Positions 25,264 to 34,009 of a stretch of DNA of 64,000 bases are shown here, in pieces. Origin of the DNA: JASGCL01 sp965203915 (GTDB lineage: Bacteria > Pseudomonadota > Alphaproteobacteria > JASGCL01); NCBI GenBank assembly GCA_965203915.1, contig OZ241918.1, forward strand, positions 1,302,001 through 1,366,000, given 5' to 3'. Both the position numbers and the translations under genes were made by a program. How positions within the stretch are numbered: position 1 is the first letter of the stretch; each line of letters begins with the position of its first letter. A model generated the notes under the pieces. The model made no database searches. It was not told the origin of the DNA and was given only the letters and a program-made list of their open reading frames with translations.

Positions 25264-26538
25264 TTAATTTTCTTCGCGATGCAAAAACAACGCGGTCGAT
25301 AGCAGCATAATCATTGCGGTTGGCACCCAGGTGGTTAAAAAAGATGGCAATTCTTGACTAATGATAAAGGCGCGGACAATTTCAAAAAAGAAATGGATAA
25401 AGAATCCTAAGACAATCGCGATCAACAGGGTTTGAACTCTTTGACCACGGCCTTTGCTATGAAAACTAAACCCCGCCGCCAGCAAACTCATCGATACCAA
25501 CACAAAAGGCAAAGACAAAAGGCGATAGAAATATACTTCGTAGGGATAGGTCGAAAAGCCAAGGTTTTCAACTTCCTCCAAATATTTATTCAAGCGGTAA
25601 ATTGACAAATCCTCGGGGTCAAGCAACAGATCTTTTATGCTTTGACTATTTAACAAACTTGGCACCGATTCCTTATCAAGGTTGGTAACTGGTTCCCCTG
25701 GTTCATAACGGGTGACAGATGTCATTTGCCATTGATTGTTATCGAGGGTAGCCTCCTTCGCCAGCATGATAACCTTAATAACACCATCATTGCTGATAAA
25801 AAAGAATTGAGCATTTTTTAATTTTTTATCTTTATCAAGCAGGGAATAGCCGTGGATGATAAGCGAGCCATTAAAATTTTTTAAGCTTTTATCAGGGTTA
25901 TCTGCAAAAATATTATTGGGCAATTTTTCTTTTAACCAAAATTCTTTGTCAATCACATCCACTGTCGTGGCAATATTATTTGTTTTGTTTAGGTTGCTCC
26001 ATCGTTGATGAACCTTTGCCGAGATTGGCGAAAAAGCAAAAATATAAAAAATACCAAATAAGAATGCGACGCTTAACACGGGCGCGACCACTTGCCACGG
26101 ACTAAAGGATAAAACCCGCGCCGCGGTTAGTTCGGATGTTTCCTGTAAACCAGAAAAAAATAAAATAGTGCCAAGGATAAAAATAAACGGCAAGAATCCG
26201 TAAAAATAATTTATCGAATTGAATAATGATTTGATAGTCGCGGTATAAAGTCCATCACCAACATTTTCTACAAAACCCAAAATAAACAATATGGCGAACA
26301 GCACTATCATCACCGCCAACAAGACTCGCAAAAACCTTTTTACCAACCAAAAATAAAAAATACCAACCGCGCCCAGCGATGGCAAAAATTGCCAGCCATC
26401 GCCCATGGTGGATAAGGCAAAACGCCATTCCCGCAATTGACGCCACCATGTCGTTTGCCTATAATTTATCCCTAACAACCTATGACGCGACGCCCTGTCA
26501 TAGCGGGAATCACCGTTGCGGCTGTTGTCGGCCGTCAT
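25264..26538 (-). CDS. lptG: LPS export permease LptG (YjgP/YjgQ family)
   Basis: 424 residues. Membrane segments cluster at both ends (FLVKRFLRVLLAVMIVLFAI, then about 100-120 and 160-180; late ones near 330-350, 365-385 and 400-415), around a periplasmic beta-jellyroll, as in LptF/LptG. The late motif LPFVLVSMSLLAAGFSF is typical. I prefer LptG over LptF because it directly precedes lptD and surA; no second permease gene is adjacent, so lptF must lie elsewhere. The N-terminal 40 residues before the first membrane segment are longer than usual, and the true start may be internal. Confidence 0.83.
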   Translation of the reverse strand: MTADNSRNGDSRYDRASRHRLLGINYRQTTWWRQLREWRFALSTMGDGWQFLPSLGAVGIFYFWLVKRFLRVLLAVMIVLFAILFILGFVENVGDGLYTATIKSLFNSINYFYGFLPFIFILGTILFFSGLQETSELTAARVLSFSPWQVVAPVLSVAFLFGIFYIFAFSPISAKVHQRWSNLNKTNNIATTVDVIDKEFWLKEKLPNNIFADNPDKSLKNFNGSLIIHGYSLLDKDKKLKNAQFFFISNDGVIKVIMLAKEATLDNNQWQMTSVTRYEPGEPVTNLDKESVPSLLNSQSIKDLLLDPEDLSIYRLNKYLEEVENLGFSTYPYEVYFYRLLSLPFVLVSMSLLAAGFSFHSKGRGQRVQTLLIAIVLGFFIHFFFEIVRAFIISQELPSFLTTWVPTAMIMLLSTALFLHREEN

Positions 26539-26583
26539 GAAATGCCTTGGTGTGGTGCTTTTTAATACCTAGAAATATTATTC

Positions 26584-27189
26584 CTAGAGAGATTTTTTTA
26601 TTTTTTCGTTGGCGTAATCCCAATTAATCAACTTATCCAAAAAGGCCTGAATGTAATCGGGGCGACGGTTTTGATAATCAAGATAATAGGCATGTTCCCA
26701 AACATCCAACCCTATCAACCCAACCCCGCCCGATGTCATGGGGGAATCGGCGTTGCTTGTTTTTACCACGACCAATTTTTTATTTTTATCCAGTGCCAAC
26801 CATGCCCAGCCACTACCGAATTGGGTGCTGCCAGCCGCCTTGAAGGCCTCAACAAATTTGTCGTAGCCACCAAGGTCGCTGTCAATTTTTTGTGCTACCT
26901 CCCCCGTGGGTTTGCCGCCGCCATTGGGTTTCATCGATGGCCAATAAACCGCGTGATTCCATGCCTGACCCGCATTGTTAAAAACCCCGACCATGTCGGC
27001 CTTGCCATGGCTGGCGAGGATAATTTCTTCCAACGATTTATCCAGCAAAGGATTGTCCTTCAGCAAATTGTTCAAATTGGTAAGATAAGCCTGGTGATGC
27101 TTGCCATAATGCAAGGCCACTGTTTTTTGTGAAATATGGGGTTCCAACGCGTTATCGGCATAAGGTAAAGGGGGTAATTGATGAGTCAT
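26584..27189 (-). CDS. sodB: Superoxide dismutase, iron type
   Basis: 201 residues. Metal ligands are visible: His in KTVALHYGKHHQAYLTNL (near 27), His in NAGQAWNHAVYWPSM (near 79), and Asp and His in LDVWEHAYYLDYQNRRPDY (near 163-167). The Gln in NNAGQAWNH is the position used by iron rather than manganese enzymes. It converts superoxide to peroxide and oxygen in the cytoplasm; no signal peptide is present. An upstream gap of about 100 bases separates it from the nitroreductase gene on the same strand. Confidence 0.95.
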   Translation of the reverse strand: MTHQLPPLPYADNALEPHISQKTVALHYGKHHQAYLTNLNNLLKDNPLLDKSLEEIILASHGKADMVGVFNNAGQAWNHAVYWPSMKPNGGGKPTGEVAQKIDSDLGGYDKFVEAFKAAGSTQFGSGWAWLALDKNKKLVVVKTSNADSPMTSGGVGLIGLDVWEHAYYLDYQNRRPDYIQAFLDKLINWDYANEKIKKSL

Positions 27190-27292
27190 GATTTTATACT
27201 TTCGATATATATTTTTTAGTAAAGAAACTTTTTTTTAAGTTGGGTGTGGATGTATTTTAGATTTAAATCATTAAAAAAGCAAGCCCAACATC

Positions 27293-27886
27293 TTATAGCT
27301 TAAAGGGTAAAATAAAACCATCGATGGGCAAGCGTTTTTTTTGCGGCAGGCTGGCTTTATCCGCTGGCAAATTTTCGGTGCCCATATAAATATAACCCAA
27401 AAACTCATCCTGGGGCAAAAGTCCGAAGGCACGCTCGACCAATGGTCGATGGTCGGCAATAAAGCCAGTTAAAAACACTGCGCCGAACGGAAATTCTTTT
27501 GCACTGCTTGCCAATAAAATTTGGGCGGTAGCCATCACCACGCTATATACCTGCTCCTTTTTGGCGATGGGTTTTTTATCGCTGGGGCTTGCCCAAACCG
27601 CCACCACCGTCGGGGCGCGCATAACCTTGGTATAAAAATTTTTAATATCTTCGGGGGTGGTATTTTCTTTGCCCGCGAAAAAATAATCCCCTGCCAGCTT
27701 GGCAAATTTTTGTAAATCTTCGTTTTGTAATATTGTAAATCGCCATGGGGTTAAACCGCCATGGTCGGGCGCGCTTACCGCGCATGCCAAAATATCCACC
27801 ACCTCTTGGTATGTTGGCCCTGGCAGGCCTAAGGTTTTGGTGAAGGCCGATTTGCGACGTTGAATAAAAGAAAAAATATCAGTCAT
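27293..27886 (-). CDS. Nitroreductase family flavoprotein (YdjA-like)
   Basis: 197 residues. FMN-binding features of the nitroreductase fold are FIQRRKSAFTKTL (Arg-Arg for phosphate, residues 9-11), AVSAPDHGGLTPWRFTIL near 37-54, and the C-terminal GYIYMGTENLPADKASLPQK. Length and motifs fit the YdjA subgroup, which reduces nitro compounds or related substrates with NAD(P)H; the natural substrate is unknown. The ATG at 27886 is preceded by only four non-repeat bases and then by fourteen copies of a 10-bp repeat, so there is no ordinary leader and no ribosome-binding site apart from the repeat itself (ATCCCTGACA on the coding strand). Confidence 0.87.
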   Translation of the reverse strand: MTDIFSFIQRRKSAFTKTLGLPGPTYQEVVDILACAVSAPDHGGLTPWRFTILQNEDLQKFAKLAGDYFFAGKENTTPEDIKNFYTKVMRAPTVVAVWASPSDKKPIAKKEQVYSVVMATAQILLASSAKEFPFGAVFLTGFIADHRPLVERAFGLLPQDEFLGYIYMGTENLPADKASLPQKKRLPIDGFILPFKL

Positions 27887-27890
27887 GGAT

Positions 27891-28030
27891 TGTCAGGGAT
27901 TGTCAGGGATTGTCAGGGATTGTCAGGGATTGTCAGGGATTGTCAGGGATTGTCAGGGATTGTCAGGGATTGTCAGGGATTGTCAGGGATTGTCAGGGAT
28001 TGTCAGGGATTGTCAGGGATTGTCAGGGAT
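27891..28030. repeat. Tandem array: 14 perfect copies of a 10-bp unit
   Basis: TGTCAGGGAT repeated 14 times without a mismatch (140 bp); the bases just before (TCATGGAT) look like a degenerate fifteenth copy. It occupies the entire space between the amgK-like stop (28032-28034) and the nitroreductase start (27886), both on the minus strand. Ten base pairs is close to one helical turn. Confidence 0.99.
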
Positions 28031-28031
28031 T

Positions 28032-29132
28032 CTATAAACATTTCCATCTTTGTAGCAAATGTTGCAGGTCTTGCACAGCTCCTATCAATGCCTCGTGCTT
28101 TTTATCGCGCGGTAAGTTGGTTGCAATACCATTGATGAGGCTAGCCATGCTACGTTGCAACAATCGCAAGACTCGCGGCAAATGTTGTCTGTAATGCAAT
28201 TTGCCATCGCGTTTTTCTAACCTGACAAAAATACCCAACACCTTGGCATGGCGGGTTAGCCCCAGAAAATCAAACCATAGGGAAAAATTTATCGATAGTT
28301 TTTCGTCTTCGGGAAATTCTTTTTGCCATGCCGCTAAAAAATATTGCCATGTTTTTTCTTTCACCTGGGGCGGCACATCGCGCCTTGCATCTTCTAACAA
28401 ACTCATGATGTCATAGGTTGGGTGGCCAATCAGTCCGTCTTGGAAATCCAACCAAGCAATTTTGTCATCAACCAATAACAAATTATCAACATGGAAGTCG
28501 CGATGAACAAAAACATCATCGGGCGGCGCATGATGAATGGTAAGTTCGCGATGGATGGTTTTTAATATATCAACGAAATGCTCTAGCTCCTTATCCTCAA
28601 CCTCAATATTATTTTCTTCTGGCAAATACCAAACGGGCAACAACGCGGCCTCCCTTATCAAGGTTGCATCGTCATACCGCGCCAAGGGCAAGGCCGCGCC
28701 GCCGTGATGGTATTTTTTATACCACGCCATCTGGCTGGCAAACAAACTTTCGATAACCTGTTGATATAGGGCATGTTCGCCTTCCTTGGTTATGTCAGGA
28801 TGTTTTAAAAGGCTGGTGAGGCTGTCGGCACCAAGGTCTTCGAGCAACAAAAAACCATGTTCGTGGTCTTGAGAAAAAATCTTCGCCACCCGCACCGACG
28901 GCGATATTATCAAATGGCTCACGGCGGCAAAAATACTGGTCGGATACAGATCGGGCGGCGAATCCATCACCAGCATATTTTTTTTGGGCAAGCGAAAATA
29001 GCGGCGGAAGGAAGCATCGGAAGGCAGGGCGATAATTTCTTCCGCCGCCAACCCCTGGGCCGCCAAAAATGCCTGGCGCAATGTATCACGCGCGGCAATA
29101 TCAACTTGTGGTCTTTGATAATCCCGTTTCAT
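28032..29132 (-). CDS. amgK: AmgK-like aminoglycoside-phosphotransferase-fold sugar kinase
   Basis: 366 residues. The opening is as in AmgK (ALPSDASFRRYFRL near 36-48; KNMLVMDSPPDLYPTS). GFLLLEDLGADSLTSLL follows near 93-109, the catalytic HRDFHVDN at 210-217, and the metal-binding DFQD at 229-232. AmgK phosphorylates N-acetylmuramate and N-acetylglucosamine at the anomeric carbon in peptidoglycan recycling. Its usual partners murU and tsaE are not adjacent; another phosphotransferase lies upstream instead. The stop codon directly abuts the 10-bp repeat array. Confidence 0.72.
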   Translation of the reverse strand: MKRDYQRPQVDIAARDTLRQAFLAAQGLAAEEIIALPSDASFRRYFRLPKKNMLVMDSPPDLYPTSIFAAVSHLIISPSVRVAKIFSQDHEHGFLLLEDLGADSLTSLLKHPDITKEGEHALYQQVIESLFASQMAWYKKYHHGGAALPLARYDDATLIREAALLPVWYLPEENNIEVEDKELEHFVDILKTIHRELTIHHAPPDDVFVHRDFHVDNLLLVDDKIAWLDFQDGLIGHPTYDIMSLLEDARRDVPPQVKEKTWQYFLAAWQKEFPEDEKLSINFSLWFDFLGLTRHAKVLGIFVRLEKRDGKLHYRQHLPRVLRLLQRSMASLINGIATNLPRDKKHEALIGAVQDLQHLLQRWKCL

Positions 29133-29146
29133 TTTTTATAATTTTC

Positions 29147-30220
29147 TTAACATAATAATTGGGTAGCTTGGTTAAAAATAGAAATAATATCAGGTTTGCT
29201 TTGCGGCAATTCGGCCAGCAAATCAAGCCCGCGTTCTTTGCGATGCCATTGCTTCGATAATATCAACCCCCAACGAATCATCGCCAAGGATTGAAACCAA
29301 GCATTATCACGCTGGATAATATCGACCGAGGTTTTATGCGCCATAACTTGCCGCGCCGCAACATATTGTTCCAAAAATATATCCAAACTCGCAAACCCAC
29401 CGCAACCAAATTGCGGCTGATGATACAACCAACATGGCGCGGATAGCCAGCCAATATCTTCCTGCGCCAAACCAAACCTGAGCATTTCCCAATCGAGCAC
29501 CGCCACCAATCCTTGCCCCTGCCCTTCATCATTTTTCTTTAGTAAAAAATTACCGCAACGAAAATCCCCGTGGCAGGGGGCAAAATCTAACACAACATCC
29601 GCGGGCAAGGCGGCAAATAATTTTTTTATAACTGCATTAGCCACTTCTGCTTCCTGCGCCGTTATGGGCTCTGCATCCTGTAGCAATTTTTCTAGCTCTA
29701 GTTTTTTTTCTTGGTGCCACCTGGACAGGGTTTCGTCATAACAAAGATGCGGAAAGTTTTTTTGAAAATCTATTTTGCTGTCATGAATTCGCGCCAATTG
29801 CCCAGCAAGCATTTTTGCCAAATGATTATCGGCGGTTTTATGTTGGGTAACCTGCCAACCATCCGCCCGACCCGCCAGGTAAGGCAAAACCAAGCAATCA
29901 GAATCGCCATATAAGGTTTGCGGTGTTTTGACGCCATGTTGCGCAAAAAAATCATATAATTTTTTTTGTAAAGAAATATCATGGCTGATGACAAAGGGAT
30001 CTTTCGGAAAAACTTTAAGCATGTAATGTGATTTTTTACATTGCAACAAAAAATGTTGGTGCGATGCACCCAACGCCGTCATGTCGACCAAAAAATCAGG
30101 TTCGCTTATTTCATCACCCAAAGCAGATACCACCTGTTGTGCTAGGTTCATGATGCGGCCATTGTCGCTGATATAGGTTGCTGGCGGATTATTCATGTCG
30201 TGGTGGGATAAAATAGACAT
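29147..30220 (-). CDS. Phosphotransferase-family protein of unknown substrate
   Basis: 357 residues of the APH/choline-kinase fold (PF01636-like). The small lobe is seen in SHYMLKVFPKDPFVIS, the hinge in LVLPYLAGRADGW, the catalytic loop in FAPCHGDFRCGNFLL near 214-228, and the metal-binding motif in VLDWEMLRFGLAQEDIGWLS near 242-261. The substrate is unknown; choline, ethanolamine, sugars and acyl-CoA-linked roles all occur in the family. It lies between the UPF0262-phosphatase fusion and the amgK-like gene (14 bases apart), so it is in the same transcript. Confidence 0.8.
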   Translation of the reverse strand: MSILSHHDMNNPPATYISDNGRIMNLAQQVVSALGDEISEPDFLVDMTALGASHQHFLLQCKKSHYMLKVFPKDPFVISHDISLQKKLYDFFAQHGVKTPQTLYGDSDCLVLPYLAGRADGWQVTQHKTADNHLAKMLAGQLARIHDSKIDFQKNFPHLCYDETLSRWHQEKKLELEKLLQDAEPITAQEAEVANAVIKKLFAALPADVVLDFAPCHGDFRCGNFLLKKNDEGQGQGLVAVLDWEMLRFGLAQEDIGWLSAPCWLYHQPQFGCGGFASLDIFLEQYVAARQVMAHKTSVDIIQRDNAWFQSLAMIRWGLILSKQWHRKERGLDLLAELPQSKPDIISIFNQATQLLC

Positions 30221-30250
30221 AAGAATGGTTTATTTTACATAACGCAAGCC

Positions 30251-31312
30251 TTACAGGTCTGAAAGCGCATTGTTCAATTTCGCGCTTAGTTGGTCGCGCA
30301 AGGCACGATAAGCCGTTAGCTTTTGTTCGCGCGACCCCTCGACCAAGGTGGGGTCAATAATGTCGTGCCAATAGATAATTTTGCTGGCTGGTATTTTTTG
30401 TTTTTGCAAAAATTGTAAAGCGTCCGAAGAAAGGGCAAAAATTTTATCATATTCTTGCAAACTGGCGGCGGATAATAATTTCCCCGTTCCCGTTACCGAT
30501 TGAATATTTTTTTCCTTCAGCACCGTGGGAATGAACGGGTCCAGGCTTATCTTATCACTGCTGGCATGCACCCCCGCCGATTGCCATTTCTCGCGGCCTG
30601 ACTTTTTATTTTGCCACAAATGGCGCGCCAGGCTTAATGCCATGGGTGAGCGCACCGAATTCATGGTGCAACAAAAAAGGTAGGTAACAACGGGCAATTT
30701 GGTTTCTTTGCTTGGTGCCGCACCATCGCTATGCTGACGCCAATTACCCAACAATGAAAAATCGGGAATTAGGGCAACATGCGGAATGAACAACAGGGCA
30801 AGCAAGCTAAAAAATATTCTTGCCGTTTCCATATCAATTTCAATTTTGCCTTTTAACCGTTGTATCAACAAATTGGCGGCATCGTTATGAATGCCGCGCC
30901 GCGCCATGTCCAATGTTTCCAATTGGTGGTGGGAATGTTTCCGAACATTCTCGCTATGCACCAAAATAATATCTTGGTAATCTTTGAAATGGCGATGCAG
31001 CGGACGCAATGATAACAAATAAACATGGATGGGTTTATCGCGCAAGGATAAAAATTCTAATATCATTTGGTTTTCTTGGGCAGAAATTTTTAAACGATAG
31101 GGCGGCTTTTCAAAACCAACCAAGCACAAATGACCATGTTGCATCATATCGGCGGCGATGACATCAATCTCTTTCCTTAAATTTTTGGGGTGCTGCGCCA
31201 ACAATTTTTGGTCTATCACCACCGATTTAAGCGATGACGCCGACAAAATATTATCTGCATCTGCCGTATTTTTTTTGACGATTTTTTTTATTTTTTTATT
31301 CATTCGCCGCAA
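30251..31312 (-). CDS. Fusion of UPF0262 domain and low-molecular-weight phosphatase domain
   Basis: 353 residues. Residues about 28-175 match UPF0262 (PPYRLKISAQENQMILEFLS; LDMARRGIHNDAANLLIQRL; GKIEIDMETARIFF), a family of unknown function. After a linker (about 176-206), residues 207-350 form a low-molecular-weight tyrosine phosphatase/arsenate reductase domain with the P-loop CTMNSVRSPMA (Cys 215, Arg 221) and the general-acid motif HDIIDPT (Asp 320). In many alphaproteobacteria two separate genes of these kinds follow hisD in this order; here one reading frame spans both. No stop or frameshift is needed. The start lies 2 bases after hisD. Confidence 0.85.
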   Translation of the reverse strand: MRRMNKKIKKIVKKNTADADNILSASSLKSVVIDQKLLAQHPKNLRKEIDVIAADMMQHGHLCLVGFEKPPYRLKISAQENQMILEFLSLRDKPIHVYLLSLRPLHRHFKDYQDIILVHSENVRKHSHHQLETLDMARRGIHNDAANLLIQRLKGKIEIDMETARIFFSLLALLFIPHVALIPDFSLLGNWRQHSDGAAPSKETKLPVVTYLFCCTMNSVRSPMALSLARHLWQNKKSGREKWQSAGVHASSDKISLDPFIPTVLKEKNIQSVTGTGKLLSAASLQEYDKIFALSSDALQFLQKQKIPASKIIYWHDIIDPTLVEGSREQKLTAYRALRDQLSAKLNNALSDL

Positions 31313-31314
31313 TA

Positions 31315-32745
31315 TTATTTCTTGCCATTTATTTTTTCTAAACGCTTCGCAATGGAAAGTCCATGGTGCGGCAATTTTTCTGCCGCCGCCAGGTGGATAA
31401 TTTTATCGCCCCACTGTGCCATCGATTGCTGGTTCCCCTTTATCAAACTGGTGCGTTTTAAGAAATCAAATATAGAAAGCCCCGACGAAAATCGCGCCGA
31501 GCCAAAGGTTGGCAAAACATGGCTGGGCCCCGCCAAATAATCGCCAAAGGCTTCGGGGCTATAGGCGCCAAAAAATATCGCCCCCGCATGAACAATGGCG
31601 TTTGATAATTTTTCTGAATCCTCCACCATCAATTCCACATGCTCGGCCGCCATGATATTGGCCAGGGCCGCCCCATCGGTCATCACATCATCCACCACCA
31701 CCACCACGCCATAATCTTGCCAGGAAGCCGCGGCGATTTTTTGTTTATGAAGATGCTCGGCGTCGTTGGTGGGTGCGCTTAAAAATTCTGCGACTTTTTT
31801 TACCACGGCTTCCGCCAAGGGGGCATCATCGGTAATAAGCACCGCCATGGCGCGTTTGTCATGTTCGGCTTGGCTTATCAAATCTAACGCTATCCATTCG
31901 GCTTTGGTTTCGATATTTTTTTCCACCGCAAAGTTTTTATCCGCCAAGACCAACACCTCCGACGGGCCAGCTATCATATCTATCCCGACCTTGCCAAACA
32001 CTTGTCTTTTTGCTTCGGCGACATAATCATTGCCTGGCCCCACAATTTTATCCACCGCCTTGACGGTTGCCGTGCCGTAGGCCATGGCGGCTATCGCTCC
32101 CGCCCCGCCCAAACATAATATCGATGAAACCCCCGCGAGGTAAGCTGCGCCCAACACCAGCGGGTTAGCAAAATCCTCGGGTGAAAATTTTTTATCAAGC
32201 GGCGAAGCGAGTCCCCCGCCTAACCCTAACGGGCAAGCCATGGTTATGTTCCGCACCCCCGCGGCGCGCGCGGGCATAGCATTCATAAGGACTGAGGATG
32301 GATAGGCCGCCACCCCGCCAGGGACATAAATTCCCACCTGGGCAATCGGCGACCAGCGGTTGCCCAATGTGGCACCGACATCATCGGTCATGTAAAAATT
32401 TTTTTGCAGATCATAATGGGCAAAAATTTCTTGGTGAAAATGTTCGATTCGTTGCTTAGCGGTTTCAAGCGCGGCTTGCGATTCGCTTGATAACCCATCC
32501 CAATGTTTTTTGCTGGGGATGATAATCAATTCATCGATGGTCTTCACCACATCAGGAATATGGTCAAATTCTTTGCCATAGGCAAGCAAGGCTTCATCGC
32601 CCCCTGCCCTTATATCGGCAATGATGGTGGCGACCTTTTCGCTTACCTGCGCCTCGGCGGTGGTTCGTTTATCAAGCAGTTTCTTGAAAGCATCGGCTAT
32701 GTCGCCAACTTTTTTATCAAGCCGCGTGGGAACAATATCTTTCAT
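31315..32745 (-). CDS. hisD: Histidinol dehydrogenase
   Basis: 476 residues. VPGGVAAYPSSVLMNAMPAR near 138-157, KIVGPGNDYVAEAKRQVFG near 233-251, GPSEVLVLADK, and the zinc/catalytic SQAEHDKRAMAVLI are all present, as is GPSHVLPTFGSARFSSGLS near the C-terminus. HisD carries out the last two oxidations to histidine. It lies 5 bases after hisG and is followed at 2 bases by the UPF0262-phosphatase fusion. It is longer than the typical 430-440 residues, with acidic extensions at 160-190. Confidence 0.96.
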   Translation of the reverse strand: MKDIVPTRLDKKVGDIADAFKKLLDKRTTAEAQVSEKVATIIADIRAGGDEALLAYGKEFDHIPDVVKTIDELIIIPSKKHWDGLSSESQAALETAKQRIEHFHQEIFAHYDLQKNFYMTDDVGATLGNRWSPIAQVGIYVPGGVAAYPSSVLMNAMPARAAGVRNITMACPLGLGGGLASPLDKKFSPEDFANPLVLGAAYLAGVSSILCLGGAGAIAAMAYGTATVKAVDKIVGPGNDYVAEAKRQVFGKVGIDMIAGPSEVLVLADKNFAVEKNIETKAEWIALDLISQAEHDKRAMAVLITDDAPLAEAVVKKVAEFLSAPTNDAEHLHKQKIAAASWQDYGVVVVVDDVMTDGAALANIMAAEHVELMVEDSEKLSNAIVHAGAIFFGAYSPEAFGDYLAGPSHVLPTFGSARFSSGLSIFDFLKRTSLIKGNQQSMAQWGDKIIHLAAAEKLPHHGLSIAKRLEKINGKK

Positions 32746-32750
32746 ATGGT

Positions 32751-33488
32751 TTATAAAATATTTTTAAAGGCAGCACTCAACCCAGCGCAAGCCAGGGGGT
32801 AGGTCTTGTAAGCCACGCGATTAAACATAAGCAGGCTGCTAACATCCATGATTTTATTTTCTTCTACCAATTGGTTATCTTTCAGGGTTTGCCCCGTCGC
32901 CACCAGGTCAATAATCTCATCAGCCAGCCCCAGGGCGGGTGCCAATTCCAACGACCCCGACAGGGCTATGACATCTATCGCTTGGTTTTGTTTTAGGTAA
33001 TATTGACGGCTGATATTGGGGTATTTGCTGGCGACAATTTTTTTTGCGCCCTGCTCCACCGAACGCGCCGTGGTTGCGGTGCGCGGGCGGGCGGTGCTTA
33101 AACGGCATTTGCCAATTTTTAAATCTATCGGCACGTAAATATTATCAAGGTTGCTGTCGTTGCCTTGCAATTTTTCTTCCCAAATATCACGCCCCATAAT
33201 TCCCGCCGATGCCGCCGCCGTGGCGACAAAAGAAAACACATCCCAATTTTTTACTTCGACCAATTTTAAAACCGAGAAATCTTTTGCCAACGCCGCCATA
33301 TCTTCGCCCAAATTTTTATCAAGCGGTATTTCGGTTATGAGGCGGCGGCGGTCGTTGGATAAAAAATCTTCTGGTAGGGGGAGGCCAATTTTTTTTAATA
33401 AAGGAACTGCCTCCACCATCACTCGCCCCTTGGGCAGAGCAAAAACAAAAGCACCTTTATTGGTATCTTGCGGTGGGGATTTTATCAT
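32751..33488 (-). CDS. hisG: ATP phosphoribosyltransferase, short form
   Basis: 245 residues, the short type without the C-terminal regulatory domain. Visible are FALPKGRVMVEAVPLLKKIG, the middle VPIDLKIGKCRLSTARP, and the loop IDVIALSGSLELAPALGLAD with ATGQTLKDNQLVE. The enzyme condenses ATP and PRPP, the first committed step to histidine. Short HisG proteins need HisZ for activity and feedback control; hisZ is not in this window. It lies 17 bases after ndk on the same strand. Confidence 0.94.
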   Translation of the reverse strand: MIKSPPQDTNKGAFVFALPKGRVMVEAVPLLKKIGLPLPEDFLSNDRRRLITEIPLDKNLGEDMAALAKDFSVLKLVEVKNWDVFSFVATAAASAGIMGRDIWEEKLQGNDSNLDNIYVPIDLKIGKCRLSTARPRTATTARSVEQGAKKIVASKYPNISRQYYLKQNQAIDVIALSGSLELAPALGLADEIIDLVATGQTLKDNQLVEENKIMDVSSLLMFNRVAYKTYPLACAGLSAAFKNIL

Positions 33489-33505
33489 GCCCCGTTATAG
33501 ACGGT

Positions 33506-33949
33506 TTAACCAACCAATTCAACCTGGGCGAAAAAAAATGCAATCTCTTGCTTCGCATTATCAATACTATCCGAACCATGAACCGAATTGGCTTCTATCG
33601 ATTCGGCAAATTCTTTTCTTATCGTGCCCGCATCGGCCTTGGCTGGGTCGGTTGCGCCCATTATTTCGCGATTCTTGGCAACGGCGTTTTGCCCTTCCAA
33701 CACCTGGACCACAACGGGACCCGATGTCATAAATTGGCAGAGCGATTTGAAAAAGGGACGGTCCTTATGCACCGCATAAAAATCATGAGCCTGTTGCGGG
33801 CTGAGGATGATTTTTTTCATCGCAACAATTTTTAATCCACCCGTTTCAAATTTTGTATTTATTTTACCAATCAAATTACGGCGCGTCGCGTCGGGTTTGA
33901 TAATCGACAAGGTGCGTTCAAGATGGGCGGGGTGATTGGTTGCGTTCAT
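33506..33949 (-). CDS. ndk: Nucleoside diphosphate kinase
   Basis: 147 residues. RTLSIIKPDATRRNLIGKI opens the conserved part. The active-site His lies in SIEANSVHGSDSIDNAKQEI near residue 121, and the phosphate contacts in KNREIMGATDPAKADAGTIR. It equilibrates nucleoside triphosphates. I set the start at ATG 33949; the open frame continues upstream to 34303 across the glyQ start on the other strand, which cannot be coding. Divergent from glyQ by 60 bases. Confidence 0.96.
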   Translation of the reverse strand: MNATNHPAHLERTLSIIKPDATRRNLIGKINTKFETGGLKIVAMKKIILSPQQAHDFYAVHKDRPFFKSLCQFMTSGPVVVQVLEGQNAVAKNREIMGATDPAKADAGTIRKEFAESIEANSVHGSDSIDNAKQEIAFFFAQVELVG

Positions 33950-34009
33950 GATGTGGCTATAAATTTTTTTGATGAAAAAATCAAGCAAAACATGTAAAGA
34001 AAATAAATA

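Noticed and set aside
26568..26590. Further copy of the CTAG palindrome near the sodB stop
   Set aside because: Two CTAG words occur (ACCTAGAA and TCCTAGAG) but not the CTAGGC/GCCTAG arms.
27860..28194. Two plus-strand open frames coding GLSGIVRDCQ-type repeats
   Set aside because: They arise only because the 10-bp repeat has no stop in these frames; they run antisense to two real genes.
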